NCBI RefSeq assembly: GCF_000265075.1
Contig: NZ_AJYA01000013.1
Span: 28,417-92,416 of the forward strand
Source of the DNA: Nitritalea halalkaliphila LW7
GTDB taxonomy: Bacteria; Bacteroidota; Bacteroidia; Cytophagales; Cyclobacteriaceae
Length of the DNA: 64,000 nucleotides
Reading direction: 5' to 3'
The notes below the pieces were generated by a model, which did no database searches, was not told the origin of the DNA, and saw only the letters and a program-made list of their open reading frames with translations. This document shows, in pieces, positions 10,690-19,582 of the stretch. Numbering within the stretch: the stretch's first letter is position 1; each line of letters opens with the position of its first letter. Made by a program: the position numbers and the translations under genes.

Positions 10690-12460
10690 ATGGCATTATC
10701 TTTTGAAACGCGGGAGGAGCACTTCCGCGAGCGACAAGACAAGATCAAGCGATTGGTTTTTTTGCTTTCGTTAGCGCGGCTCGGCCTGTTCGCAGGGCTG
10801 ATCACGTTTCTCATCTTAGCGGTTTCGGAGCATCCGAGTTACAGCTTGCTGTTTTTCCTGCTGCTTGGCGGCTTTTTATATTTGGTGAAGCGTACGGCTA
10901 CCGCGGAAAAGGAGCTGCGTTACTGTCAGGAGCGCGTGCGTTTAGCGGAGGGCTTGCGCCAAAAGGCTTCGCGGGACTTCAGCGGCTATCCTTCCGGTGA
11001 GGCCTTTAAAGATTCCAAGCACCCGTACACCTCTGATTTAGATGTTTTCGGGGAGCATTCCGTGTTTCAGCTCTTAAATTACAGTCCTCATGCAGATGCG
11101 CAGGAGCGGCTAGCCACCCTTTTGGCGCAAGCCAACCCCAAGATCCACAGGCAGATGCTCGGCGGGCGGCTATAGACACACTTCGGCAGGATCCTGAGCT
11201 GCTTTTGGACTTAATTGCGCTGGCGGCATCCACTTACGATGCTAAGGAGAAGCTCAAGGCCACAAATGAATTGCCTGCAGCACTTGGAGTGGCGGCTTCT
11301 GGATTCCGCTGCTGCTAGGACCTCTCATCGGGATTCCCTTACTTTTTTTGGTACTGTATCAAGTAGTTTCTGCACTGTATCTAAGCATTTGGGTTTTAGG
11401 AGGCCTATTCGTGTTAGCGCTTGTTTTCAAAAGTTTAAAAGCTGTGGCCGATGCGCTTCCGGACAGTCGACAGGTGCGGCGTATGGAGCAGCTGTTCGTG
11501 CGTTTTCGACAGTCTTCGCTGCATCAGGAGCCCGCTTTGACCCCTTTCGTGCAGGTTTTTCAGCAGCACGAGACGGCGGAGGGAATTCGCGGTATTTCCC
11601 AACAGGTTTTTATGCTTGAGTCCCGTTTTAATTTGGTTTACCTCATTTTCAATTTCATCGCCTGGGTGGACTTTTATTATTTGTGGCGCTACACGCAATG
11701 GTTTAAGCGGCATGGAAAGTCCTATGTAGCGTGGCGTGAGGCTGCTTTAGAGCTGGAAGTTCTGGCAAATTTAGCTTTGAGCAGTGTAGCGGAGGGCTTA
11801 GAGGGCAGCGTGGAGCAGACTGCTGATGCGCGTTTCACGGCGGAGGGCTTGCGTCATCCACTTTTGCCGCGCGAGCGGGCGGTGGCAAACGACTTTTCCT
11901 TTGGCCCTGGCCAAAAAATCATGCTATTAACGGGGGCAAACATGTCCGGGAAGACCACCTTTATGCGTACCGTGGGGCTCAGTGTGCTGCTGGTGCAGGT
12001 GGGGCTCCGGCCTTCGGCCAAAGGGGTGACGCTGGGGGATTTTTACTTGTTTACGAGCATGCGGAATGCGGATAATCTGGCCGAAAGTGTGAGTTCTTTT
12101 TATGCGGAGATGGCACGGATTAGGACCTTGATCGAGCGATTAGCTGCGGGTGACAGGATGTTTTTTCTTATGGATGAGATCATGAAGGGGACGAATACGG
12201 AGGACCGGATTATGGGGAGCACTGCGCTGATCGAGCAGCTTGGGGAGGGCCACTGTCAAGGAATTATTTCCACCCATGATATTGAGCTGAGTGGGCTGGC
12301 TGAGCGGCTTTCCTACGTGGTAAATTACAGCTTTCATAGTGAGGTCAGGGAGCGGACGATCGACTTTGATTACAGGTTGAAGCCGGGACCTTGTCCAAGT
12401 TTTAATGCGAAAAAGCTAATGGAATTAATGGGTGTTCGAATCGGAGGTGGGCGCGCCTGA
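10690..12460 (+). CDS. Membrane-embedded MutS-like ATPase (two frame breaks)
   Basis: About 590 residues after restoring missing bases near 11158 and 11297. The N-terminus (from ATG 10690, MALSFETREEHF) has two membrane helices, and a second hydrophobic block (FWIPLLLGPLIGIPLLFLV, then WVLGGLFVLALVF) sits near residue 220. The C-terminal third is a MutS domain V ATPase: Walker A LLTGANMSGKTTFMRT, Walker B FFLMDEIMKGTNTEDR and the STHD switch. No mismatch-binding domain I is present. This Bacteroidota family is distinct from MutS and MutS2; its job is unknown, and the membrane anchor argues against ordinary mismatch repair. Confidence 0.8.
11900..11915. repeat. Dispersed TTTGSSC hairpin, copy 4
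   Basis: TTTGGCC, 2-base loop, GGCCAAA, inside the MutS-like gene. Confidence 0.55.
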
Positions 12461-12538
12461 TTTTCATCCATTTACGGGATTTCACTCGGGCTGGCACAGT
12501 TTTGGATTTAGGTAGTGCATAACCAAACGACAACAACC

Positions 12539-12691
12539 ATGAGTTCATTATTGTATTTAATAGCCCTAATCCTGCTGATAGGATGGATTTTAGGCTTTTT
12601 CGTGTATAGTTTAGGAGCGCTGATTCATGTGCTGCTGGTGCTGGCCATTATTTCGGTTTTGTTACGATTAATTGGCGGGCGTCCGGTCTAG
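12539..12691 (+). CDS. Small membrane protein, DUF5670/lmo0937-like
   Basis: 50 residues, MSSLLYLIALILLIGWILGF onward, with two hydrophobic helices joined by VYSLGALIH and the tail LLRLIGGRPV. This pattern matches the widespread lmo0937-type small membrane proteins. It is followed by the purK promoter region. Confidence 0.75.
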   Translation: MSSLLYLIALILLIGWILGFFVYSLGALIHVLLVLAIISVLLRLIGGRPV

Positions 12692-12731
12692 TATTCTGGT
12701 CTTAGATGCTGACAAAATAAATTTATTGCTG

Positions 12732-12739
12732 TAATTTTG
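12732..12739 (+). promoter_or_regulatory. Candidate -7 box of the purKE operon
   Basis: TAATTTTG matches the Bacteroidota TAnnTTTG box exactly and lies 26 bases before the GTG start of purK. No clear -33 TTTG is visible. Confidence 0.45.
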
Positions 12740-12765
12740 TTTCACATCAAACTCATTCGTTGCTT

Positions 12766-13904
12766 GTGAAAAAGACAGCCATAGGTAAGACGCTCGGCAT
12801 TCTAGGAGGTGGACAGCTGGGTCGTATGTTTATTCAATCCGCGATTTCTTATAATGCCACCATACATATTTTAGATCCCGACGCGGCGGCTCCATGTCGT
12901 CCTTTGGCGCATCAGTTTACGCAGGGTGACCTGCTGGATGAAGAGACTGTTTTTCAGTTCGGTATGCAGTGCGATCTGATCACGATCGAGATCGAAAAGG
13001 TGAATACGAATGCGCTTAAGCGCCTTCAGGCGGCTGGCAAGGAGGTGTATCCAGAGCCAGAGGTCATCCAGTTGATACAAGACAAGCGGCTTCAAAAGGC
13101 CTTTTACGAGGAGCATGGAATTCCCACTGCTCCTTTTCGTTTGACCTCGGATCGTGCCGATGCGCAGCGGCATACCGATTTTCTTCCTGCTGTGCATAAG
13201 TTGGGCAGGGATGGGTACGATGGCCGAGGGGTTCAGATCATTCGTGAGGCGGCTGACTGGGACAAGGCGTTCGATGCGCCCGGTCTTTTAGAAAAACTGG
13301 TTCCTTTTTCGTTAGAACTTGCGGTCATCGTGGCCAAAAATACGGCAGGTGAGGTAAAATCCTATCCTGCTGTAGCTTGCGCATTTCATCCGACAGCGAA
13401 TTTAGTAGAGTATTTATATGCTCCTGCCCCTATATCCCCTGAGGTAGAGGCCTGCGCTCAGGCGCTGGCGCGTCAGGTTATCGACGCCTTAGATATGACG
13501 GGAATTTTAGCCGTAGAGATGTTTTTACTGGAAGACGGCAGTCTGCTCGTAAATGAGGTGGCGCCGCGGCCTCATAATAGTGGGCATCATACCATAGAGG
13601 GCAATTTTACTTCACAGTTTGAGCAGCATTTTCGTGCGATCATGGGTCTGCCTTTAGGGGATACGCCCTGCGCTGCCCTGCGGCTATGGTTAATTTACTC
13701 GGTGCGCCTGGTTTCGAGGGTGAAGCGATCGTAGCGGGTATGGAAGAGGTGATGGCGCTCCCTGGAGTATATGTACATCTTTATGGAAAAAAATTCACTA
13801 AGCCTTTCCGAAAGATGGGACATATTACCATCTTAGCGGATAATCCGAGTGATTTAAAGCCGATGGCAGACGAAATTCGCGCTAAAATACAGATACAAGC
13901 ATGA
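12766..13904 (+). CDS. purK: 5-(carboxyamino)imidazole ribonucleotide synthase (one frame break)
   Basis: ATP-grasp enzyme that makes N5-CAIR from AIR, bicarbonate and ATP in purine synthesis. Motifs: LGILGGGQLGRMF at the N-terminus, KLGRDGYDGRGVQ (ATP-grasp), ILAVEMFLLEDG and NEVAPRPHNSGHHT. A missing base near 13684 separates CAALR from AMVNLLGAPGFEG. The start is probably the GTG at 12766 (VKKTAIGK). Joined length is about 379 residues, normal for the family. purE starts 4 bases before its end (ATGA overlap). Confidence 0.92.
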
Positions 13905-14416
13905 CAAAGCAGGTAGGAATCATCATGGGGAGCCAGTCGGACTTACCGGTGATGGCCGAAGCGGCCAAGTTTTTAGAAGAAATAGGGATTGCCTTTGAGC
14001 TGACCGTGGTTTCAGCACATCGTACGCCAGAGCGCCTGGTGGAATATGCCCGTTCGGCGCGTTCGCGCGGAATTCAGGTCATCATCGCGGGTGCAGGAGG
14101 AGCGGCCCATTTGCCGGGGATGGTAGCTTCGATGACCAGCTTACCGGTGATCGGAGTACCCGTTAAATCCTCGAACAGCATCGATGGCTGGGACAGTATA
14201 TTGTCGATTTTACAGATGCCTGGTGGGATTCCTGTGGCGACTGTAGCCCTAAACGGAGCGAAAAATGCAGGCATTTTAGCAGCAAGTATTTTAGGTGCTC
14301 ACGATCAGGAACTTGGTGCCCGATTAGACGCTTACAAGGCTACTTTAGCTGAAACAGTACTAAAAAGTGCTGAGGAAATCGAAACTAAAGGCTGGAAAGC
14401 AGCGTTAAGAAAATAA
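13901..14416 (+). CDS. purE: N5-carboxyaminoimidazole ribonucleotide mutase
   Basis: 171-residue class I PurE that converts N5-CAIR to CAIR. The GSQSDLPVM motif, VVSAHRTPERL, the catalytic-site loop AGAGGAAHLPGM and SSNSIDGWDSI are all present. ATGA overlap with purK gives translational coupling. A terminator follows at 14445. Confidence 0.96.
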   Translation: MTKQVGIIMGSQSDLPVMAEAAKFLEEIGIAFELTVVSAHRTPERLVEYARSARSRGIQVIIAGAGGAAHLPGMVASMTSLPVIGVPVKSSNSIDGWDSILSILQMPGGIPVATVALNGAKNAGILAASILGAHDQELGARLDAYKATLAETVLKSAEEIETKGWKAALRK

Positions 14417-14727
14417 GTATGAAGAGAGAAAACTAGTGTTTCGGGAGCGGCTTGTCCGCTCTTTTTTTATTTGAGGGCCTGCCAGTATGTACTTGCCGTT
14501 TTTACCCTTGAGTGGTAAAAGGTCCGTCCGAATAAGTCGGTGATTCGGCAAATGCTGTTTTGGTGTTTGTTGCCTTTGCGCGGTAGCGCAAATTTTATAC
14601 CGAATTTCCTGAAAATCTGGCGTGAAGGGTTCGGTCTGGGAGGTAAGAAGTGCATGAGGTGCCTTAGGGTAGCTGAGTGTAGCCGCTAACAAAACGAAAA
14701 ATAGACGATGGATTTTAATCGGCGCAT
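14405..14727 (-). CDS. Small secreted hypothetical protein (one frame break)
   Basis: About 107 residues. From ATG 14727 the protein reads MRRLKSIVYF and, after restoring one T near 14693, FVLLAATLSYPKAPHA, a good signal peptide. The mature part is basic (TPDFQEIRYKICATAQRQQ). No family recognised. Its 3' end runs through the purE terminator and overlaps the purE stop by 12 bases, so the true C-terminus may be shorter. Confidence 0.45.
14445..14468 (+). terminator. purE terminator
   Basis: GAGCGG, 5-base loop, CCGCTC followed by seven T, 28 bases after the purE stop. Confidence 0.85.
14575..14592. repeat. Dispersed TTTGSSC hairpin, copy 5
   Basis: TTTGCGC, 4-base loop, GCGCAAA, inside the small secreted-protein gene. 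Confidence 0.7.
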
Positions 14728-14860
14728 AAAATTTAAAATAGGAGACGTTCCATGGGACATGCCCTTAGGAACGCTCCTACTTGTAGTCGGTATCGGCCTA
14801 ATGCTCATGGGCCTGGGTACCTTTATGGGGTATTATTTCGGTTTACGGCTTCAGCCTTAA
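14708..14860 (+). CDS. Small single-helix membrane protein
   Basis: 50 residues: a basic start MDFNRRIKFKIGDVPWDM and one strong helix, LGTLLLVVGIGLMLMGLGTF, then GYYFGLRLQP. The start overlaps the divergent secreted-protein gene by 20 bases, and the gene ends 24 bases before the convergent DUF3127 gene. Length, charge pattern and helix make a real gene likely, but I know no function. Confidence 0.5.
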   Translation: MDFNRRIKFKIGDVPWDMPLGTLLLVVGIGLMLMGLGTFMGYYFGLRLQP

Positions 14861-14884
14861 GTTTTTTTAAGTTCGATAAACCGT

Positions 14885-15271
14885 TTAGAAAGGGAGCACA
14901 TCTTCAGCGCTATCGTCTGAGAAGGAGCTCACATCTGGGGAGCCGGCAGATTTTTGGCTGAAGTTATTTCCGCTGCCCGCAGCTGCTCCAGCGCTAGCGG
15001 ACTGGCCTTCGCGGTCTACGCGCCATGCTTTGATGTCGGTGTACCAACGGTTATTATATTCACGGCTTTCGATTTCGATGCCTGCGGTGATGGTTTCGCC
15101 CTGCTGAATGCCGAACTGTTCGATTTTATCTCCCCATACGGCGATGCACACTTTTTTTGGATAGTTGCCAGGTGTCTCGATGATATACTCCTGTTTTCTC
15201 CACGTGTTCCCACTTCTGGAGCTGCCGCTCTGCTCGGCTAAAATTTGGATTACTGTTCCGGTGATGTCCAT
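14885..15271 (-). CDS. DUF3127 OB-fold protein with SSB-like C-terminal tip
   Basis: 128 residues. The DUF3127 core (MDITGTVIQILAEQ, NTWRKQEYIIETPG, YPKKVCIAVWGDKI, ESREYNNRWYTDIKAW) covers residues 1-88 and is expected to be an OB fold. A Ser/Ala/Gly-rich linker follows and the protein ends DDSAEDVLPF, close to the acidic-PF tip by which SSB recruits partner proteins. This suggests a single-strand-nucleic-acid-binding protein. It stands alone, convergent with the 50-residue membrane protein. Confidence 0.82.
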   Translation of the reverse strand: MDITGTVIQILAEQSGSSRSGNTWRKQEYIIETPGNYPKKVCIAVWGDKIEQFGIQQGETITAGIEIESREYNNRWYTDIKAWRVDREGQSASAGAAAGSGNNFSQKSAGSPDVSSFSDDSAEDVLPF

Positions 15272-15621
15272 AATACGTAGCTTATTTTTATTCGATTTTT
15301 CGCTTTTGAAGGAAAAGTAGCTCCTTGATAATCAGAAATATGAAGGAATTACGTACTTTTCATACGTCGAAGATAACAATTTTGTCGCAGACACGCTTTT
15401 CTCTAAGCACTTAATCCGCGAAAGAAAGCACTTAAAATCTTGCATGCATGCATTCCTTTACTTACATTTGGAGTTGAGGTATGGGTTAAAAATACTGTTA
15501 AAAGCTGATTTTGCCAATTATGCTTTACGCGGGCAAAATAAGCGAATGATTCTTTTAAAATAAGGCACGATAAAATATATACTATGGCATAAACCTCTAC
15601 GTTATTTAACAGTCAGAATTT
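15272..15621 (+). promoter_or_regulatory. 350-bp intergenic region with a candidate ECF-sigma promoter
   Basis: No ORF. TTG at 15440-15442 and TACATTTG at 15463-15470 are 20 bases apart, which fits the Bacteroidota TTTG-N19-TAnnTTTG promoter and would give a leader of about 150 bases for the sigma-factor gene. A 10-base direct repeat AAGCACTTAA occurs twice just before it (about 15400-15435). Confidence 0.45.
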
Positions 15622-16224
15622 ATGAACAAAAGGACGAGTCCTAAGGACAGCGAATTGATCGCGCAGTTCCGTGCTGGAAATGAATTTGCCTTTGAGTCAT
15701 TAGTAGAGAAGTACAAGTCGCGTGTCTTTACTACGATTCAGCTCATCGTGAAAGATGATGCTGTAGCGGAGGATTTATTACAGGATGTATTCATTAAGGT
15801 CGTGCAGACTTTAAGTAGTGATGCGTACAGTGAAGAGGGTAAGTTTCAGCCTTGGCTGATGCGAATCGCGCATAATTTAGCGATCGATTACTTTCGAAAA
15901 GCAAAACGTTATCCTAAGATCGTCATGGAAGACGGTGTGGATATCTTTAACTCTCTGCAGTTTGCCGAACAAACGGTGGAGGATGCGCGTGTAAAGGAGG
16001 AGACGACTATCCTAATACGCCGTCTTATCGATGAGCTGCCCGAGCCTCAAAAGGAAGTTTTGATCATGCGGCATTACATGGATTTAAGTTTTCAGGAAAT
16101 TGCTGACCAGACCGGAGTAAGTATTAATACAGCCTTAGGCCGTATGCGCTACGCTCTGATTAATCTGAGGAAAAAACTAAACGTGATACAAAGTGCCTAT
16201 GACAAAACCTTTTACCCCAAATGA
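15622..16224 (+). CDS. RNA polymerase sigma factor, ECF family
   Basis: 200 residues. Sigma region 2 runs from about residue 20 to 95 (FESLVEKYKSRVF, AEDLLQDVFIKV, FQPWLMRIAHNLAIDYFRKAKR). Region 4 runs from about residue 135 to 185 (LPEPQKEVLIMRHYMDLSFQEIADQTGVSINTALGRMR is too long to be linker and fits the helix-turn-helix). A small gene overlaps its last 26 bases and may encode its partner. The adjacent product is not a canonical membrane anti-sigma factor. Confidence 0.9.
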   Translation: MNKRTSPKDSELIAQFRAGNEFAFESLVEKYKSRVFTTIQLIVKDDAVAEDLLQDVFIKVVQTLSSDAYSEEGKFQPWLMRIAHNLAIDYFRKAKRYPKIVMEDGVDIFNSLQFAEQTVEDARVKEETTILIRRLIDELPEPQKEVLIMRHYMDLSFQEIADQTGVSINTALGRMRYALINLRKKLNVIQSAYDKTFYPK

Positions 16225-16429
16225 TCTCTTACGATTCGTATACGGAGAAATGCCTGCCTTGGAGGAAGAAGCTTTTCATGCTTACCTGCTGACGCAGCCA
16301 GATCTTTTTCAGGAATACCTATCGATTCGAGAAAGCATGCGCGCATTAGATGCCTCTTTTAAGCAGCCCAGCCTCACCGCAGCTCAAGTGCTCCGAAAGG
16401 CGAAAAAAGTGGGCTTAGAGAAAGTCTGA
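16199..16429 (+). CDS. Small protein coupled to the sigma factor, possible cytosolic regulator
   Basis: 76 residues from ATG 16199 (MTKPFTPNDLLRFVYGEM); the start is inside the sigma-factor gene. The opening resembles the cytoplasmic helix of anti-sigma proteins (DLLRFVYGEMPALEEEAFHAYL), with a phosphorylated-like acidic stretch absent and no membrane segment. I infer a soluble sigma-binding protein. An intrinsic terminator closes the pair. Confidence 0.65.
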   Translation: MTKPFTPNDLLRFVYGEMPALEEEAFHAYLLTQPDLFQEYLSIRESMRALDASFKQPSLTAAQVLRKAKKVGLEKV

Positions 16430-16437
16430 AAATCGGT

Positions 16438-16462
16438 AAACCTGAGCAATCAGGTTTTTTTT
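16438..16462 (+). terminator. Terminator of the sigma-factor operon
   Basis: AACCTGA, 4-base loop, TCAGGTT followed by a T run. Confidence 0.85.
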
Positions 16463-16510
16463 ATCCCTTTTTTCTTCTTTTTTTGTTACTACAGGAAAAC
16501 AGCGGATATT

Positions 16511-17212
16511 ATGAATAAAAAGGAACGCTATGCGGCGCTGATCGAGCACTTTCAAGTAGCTATGCCGGAGGCGGAAACAGAGCTTCGCTATGGGAATCCC
16601 TTCGAGCTGCTCGTGGCTGTGGTGCTATCGGCTCAGTGTACAGATAAGCGCGTCAATATCGTCACGGAAAAACTTTTTCAGGATTTTCCGACTCCCGAGC
16701 ATTTGGCAAACAGCGATTTTGATAGCCTCTTTCCTTACATTCGGAGCGTTTCTTACCCGAATAACAAGACCAAACATCTCCTGGGACTGGGGAAAATGTT
16801 AGTGGAAGAGTTCCAAAGTGAGGTTCCCCAGACCGTTAATGAACTGATCAAGCTCCCCGGTGTAGGCCGCAAGACGGCTAACGTCATCACCTCCGTCATT
16901 TGGCATCAGCCGAATATGGCCGTGGACACCCATGTTTTTCGGGTTTCCCGACGTTTGGGGCTCGCCCCGCTCACAGCAAAGACCCCATTAGAGGTAGAAA
17001 AACACTTAATTCGCCATATTCCGAAGGAACATGTACACCAGGCACATCACTGGTTGATTTTACATGGCCGCTATACCTGTCTGGCCCGAAGCCCGAAATG
17101 CTCGGCGTGTAGCATTACCCATTTATGTAAGCATTTCGAGAGGGGATTGCGCGCTAAGCGCAAAAAAGATCCCCTGCCACTTACTCCCTCGGACGATAAC
17201 CCGAAGCCCTGA
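16511..17212 (+). CDS. nth: Endonuclease III
   Basis: DNA glycosylase/AP lyase for oxidised pyrimidines, 233 residues. The helix-hairpin-helix LPGVGRKTANV carries the catalytic Lys (about residue 120), VDTHVFRVSRRL carries the catalytic Asp, and the C-terminal [4Fe-4S] site has the expected C-x6-C-x2-C-x5-C spacing (CLARSPKCSACSITHLC). The last 32 bases overlap the convergent gldB-like gene; the C-terminal basic tail (RAKRKKDPLPL) is unusually long. Confidence 0.95.
   Translation: MNKKERYAALIEHFQVAMPEAETELRYGNPFELLVAVVLSAQCTDKRVNIVTEKLFQDFPTPEHLANSDFDSLFPYIRSVSYPNNKTKHLLGLGKMLVEEFQSEVPQTVNELIKLPGVGRKTANVITSVIWHQPNMAVDTHVFRVSRRLGLAPLTAKTPLEVEKHLIRHIPKEHVHQAHHWLILHGRYTCLARSPKCSACSITHLCKHFERGLRAKRKKDPLPLTPSDDNPKP
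17147..17163. repeat. Dispersed TTTGSSC hairpin, copy 6
   Basis: TTGCGC, 5-base loop, GCGCAA, in the nth C-terminal tail. Confidence 0.55.
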
Positions 17213-18179
17213 AAACATGATCGGCACGTGGTTCGGCCATTAAGGTTTCCAAGTCTAAGCCCTCCTTTATTTGAAAGTCATCCACGATATTCCAACCCAG
17301 CCAGCGGCCCAGCCTGCCGGGTGCATCAGGAGAGATCTCGTCTGTGTTCGGCGCCTCTCCCGTGTACTTGCGGATAATAAAGGGGTTGGTCTCGAAAAAG
17401 AGGTCTTGCTCCACGAAAAAAGACCAGATATAGCGTTCATTCGCATAAGATGCCGCCACCTCGTCAGCTGTATACCCGATAATGAGGCTGTCCGGCGTGC
17501 AGGGCAAAAGTGTTTTCGTGAAGTGGTAGGCTTTTCCATAATAAATCATCTCTGCCAGAAGCGTGCGATCTTCGGGCTGCGTGGCATTAAAGCGCGTAGA
17601 GAGTGCCGTCATCAAGTTAGGCACTAAATAGGCCGGCGCATAGCGTTTCCGGATATAGTAGGGGAGCTCCGGTGGAGCAAAACCGCTCTCTTCGGGTAAG
17701 AAATATTCCAGACCGATGATTATAATGTCTTCATCTAAAATAAAGTCTGCCGCGAATCCACTATTAATAAAGTAGAGACGGGGTAATTTTTCTTGGGGGA
17801 AATAATGGGTGAAGTGCTGGAAGGCCTCCGTTAATTCTTTTTCTAACGCTGTGATGTCTCCAAATTCAGCTGCCAGCGCCTCGTCTAAAGGCTTAAAAAT
17901 GGCATCTTGATGGAGGTCAAATAAGGACTCGGCAAGCTCCTGCGTTTGGTTAAGTGCATCGAGGCCAAAAAATAGCGTGGTAAACTCAGGATGCTCTTCT
18001 AAGATGCGCTGTATGCTACGTGCATCTTCGGCATCTTGGAATGCTGCGTCCAGTCGTATCAGCTCTAAGGAAATCTCTCTGCTGGTAATCCGTGGGTCTG
18101 GGCTGCAGCTGTCCTGTTTTTTACAGGCTAAAGGAAGTAGAAGAATAAGGAATAAGGGGTAGAGTCTGAAAATCCGCAT
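17181..18179 (-). CDS. gldB: GldB-like gliding-motility lipoprotein
   Basis: 332 residues from ATG 18179 (MRIFRLYPLFLILLLPLAC), which puts the lipobox Cys at residue 19. The mature protein starts with the family-typical ISLELIRLDAAF and contains PRLYFINSGF, IIIGLEYFLP, MIYYGKAYHFTKTLLP and the C-terminal GRWLGWNIV. GldB is required for gliding and type IX secretion in several Bacteroidota but similar proteins occur in non-gliders. No signs of truncation. Confidence 0.82.
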   Translation of the reverse strand: MRIFRLYPLFLILLLPLACKKQDSCSPDPRITSREISLELIRLDAAFQDAEDARSIQRILEEHPEFTTLFFGLDALNQTQELAESLFDLHQDAIFKPLDEALAAEFGDITALEKELTEAFQHFTHYFPQEKLPRLYFINSGFAADFILDEDIIIIGLEYFLPEESGFAPPELPYYIRKRYAPAYLVPNLMTALSTRFNATQPEDRTLLAEMIYYGKAYHFTKTLLPCTPDSLIIGYTADEVAASYANERYIWSFFVEQDLFFETNPFIIRKYTGEAPNTDEISPDAPGRLGRWLGWNIVDDFQIKEGLDLETLMAEPRADHVFRASGYRPRE

Positions 18180-18477
18180 AGGGTGCAAAATAAGGGAATC
18201 GAATTGATTTTTTCTATCCCCGTGCTGGAATAGTTTCGCTAGCGTGTTTGTAGTCATGGTCTTAGCAGGAGTAGCCAAAAAAATCACTTTTTTTTTGAGA
18301 CATAATCGAAAACCTGTTCGTATACACTAATATGAAGGAATACATGTAGAAATTATGCCGAAAGGCATTCCTTTTTCCCTTGGATGCTACTCTTTGGCAT
18401 AGTACTTGTTAAATGTTCAGTATGAAAATGAAAGAATATAAAAATAACAATAACCTTATTAATTAAAATCAAGTATA

Positions 18478-18485
18478 TATCTTTG
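18478..18485 (+). promoter_or_regulatory. Candidate -7 box of the FAS1 lipoprotein gene
   Basis: TATCTTTG matches TAnnTTTG exactly, 23 bases before the ATG, in an AT-rich region (18288-18508) that otherwise holds no gene. Confidence 0.5.
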
Positions 18486-18508
18486 TAATTCACTAAACCA
18501 ATTATTTT

Positions 18509-19504
18509 ATGAATTTCTTTCAAAAGTACAGTAAGTTCACGACGCCAGCGCTAGGGTTAGCGCTAGCGATGGGTTTCACCGCATGTAGTGATGAGGATGA
18601 TCCGATTCCTACCCCTCCAGCAGCAGAATCTAATATCGTAGAAATCGCTGCTGACACACCAGATTTCTCTACTTTAGTAACGGCTGTTGAAACAGCAGGC
18701 CTAGTAGAAACGCTTTCTTCTGATGGCCCATTTACTGTTTTCGCTCCTACTAATGCCGCCTTCGAAGCATTTTTAGAGGAAAATAACCTGACTGCTGACG
18801 CTCTACTTGGCATGGAGGGTTTAGGAGATGTATTGACCTACCACGTACTAGCAGGTGAGGCGATGGCTGCTAACTTAGAAGCAGGCCGCTTAAACACTGT
18901 AGCTGATGCGCCTATCTTCGTGAGCATCGCAGAAAACGGTAATGTATGGATTAACGGTAACACCCGTGTCGTACAAACAGACATCGACGCTTCTAACGGT
19001 GTAATTCACGTGTTAGACTTCGTCTTAATGCCACCAAGTGAGAACATCGCCGAGATGGTAATCGCTGCTACTGAAGCTGAAACTCCTGAGTTTACACAAC
19101 TTTTAGCCGCTTTACAGCGTGCAGATTTAGCTGGAGCTTTCATGGGCGGTTTCGAGGATGATTTTACTGTATTTGCTCCTACTGATGCTGCTTTTATGGC
19201 GCTTTATGAGGCCCTCGAGGTAGATGGTATCGAAGATATCGATGTAGAGACTTTAACTGCAGTGCTTCAGTTACACGTTATCGGAAATACGCGTGCATTC
19301 TCTCAGGATCTAAGAGATGGTATGGAAGTAGCCACTTTAGGTGGAGCTGAAATCACTGTTGATCTCACTGCTATGACTGTAGGTGGTGCGCCACTAAATA
19401 GCGATAGTCTTAATATGTTAGCTACTAACGGTGTTATCCACGTAATCGATGCAGTCATTCTACCAGAAATGGCAGAAGAGGAAGACGATGACATGGAAGG
19501 ATAA
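18509..19504 (+). CDS. Exported lipoprotein with two fasciclin (FAS1) domains
   Basis: 331 residues. A signal peptide ends at the lipobox GFTACSDED (Cys about 26). FAS1 domain 1 runs from about residue 45 to 175 (FTVFAPTNAAFEAF, LTYHVLAGEAM, ASNGVIHVLDFVLMP) and domain 2 from about 180 to 320 (FTVFAPTDAAFMAL, LQLHVIGNTRAF, ATNGVIHVIDAVILP). The C-terminus is acidic (EEEDDDMEG). FAS1 domains act in adhesion at the cell surface. Codon use is AT-richer than the neighbours, as is common for highly expressed surface proteins. Confidence 0.92.
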   Translation: MNFFQKYSKFTTPALGLALAMGFTACSDEDDPIPTPPAAESNIVEIAADTPDFSTLVTAVETAGLVETLSSDGPFTVFAPTNAAFEAFLEENNLTADALLGMEGLGDVLTYHVLAGEAMAANLEAGRLNTVADAPIFVSIAENGNVWINGNTRVVQTDIDASNGVIHVLDFVLMPPSENIAEMVIAATEAETPEFTQLLAALQRADLAGAFMGGFEDDFTVFAPTDAAFMALYEALEVDGIEDIDVETLTAVLQLHVIGNTRAFSQDLRDGMEVATLGGAEITVDLTAMTVGGAPLNSDSLNMLATNGVIHVIDAVILPEMAEEEDDDMEG

Positions 19505-19527
19505 ATAAAACTGCCTCATAGTTTTGA

Positions 19528-19552
19528 CCCACGATTTATCGTGGGTTTTTTT
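19528..19552 (+). terminator. Terminator after the two-domain FAS1 gene
   Basis: CCCACGA, 4-base loop, TCGTGGG followed by seven T. Confidence 0.9.
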
Positions 19553-19582
19553 GTTTTATCTTTAGGCTTAAATTGATGATAG

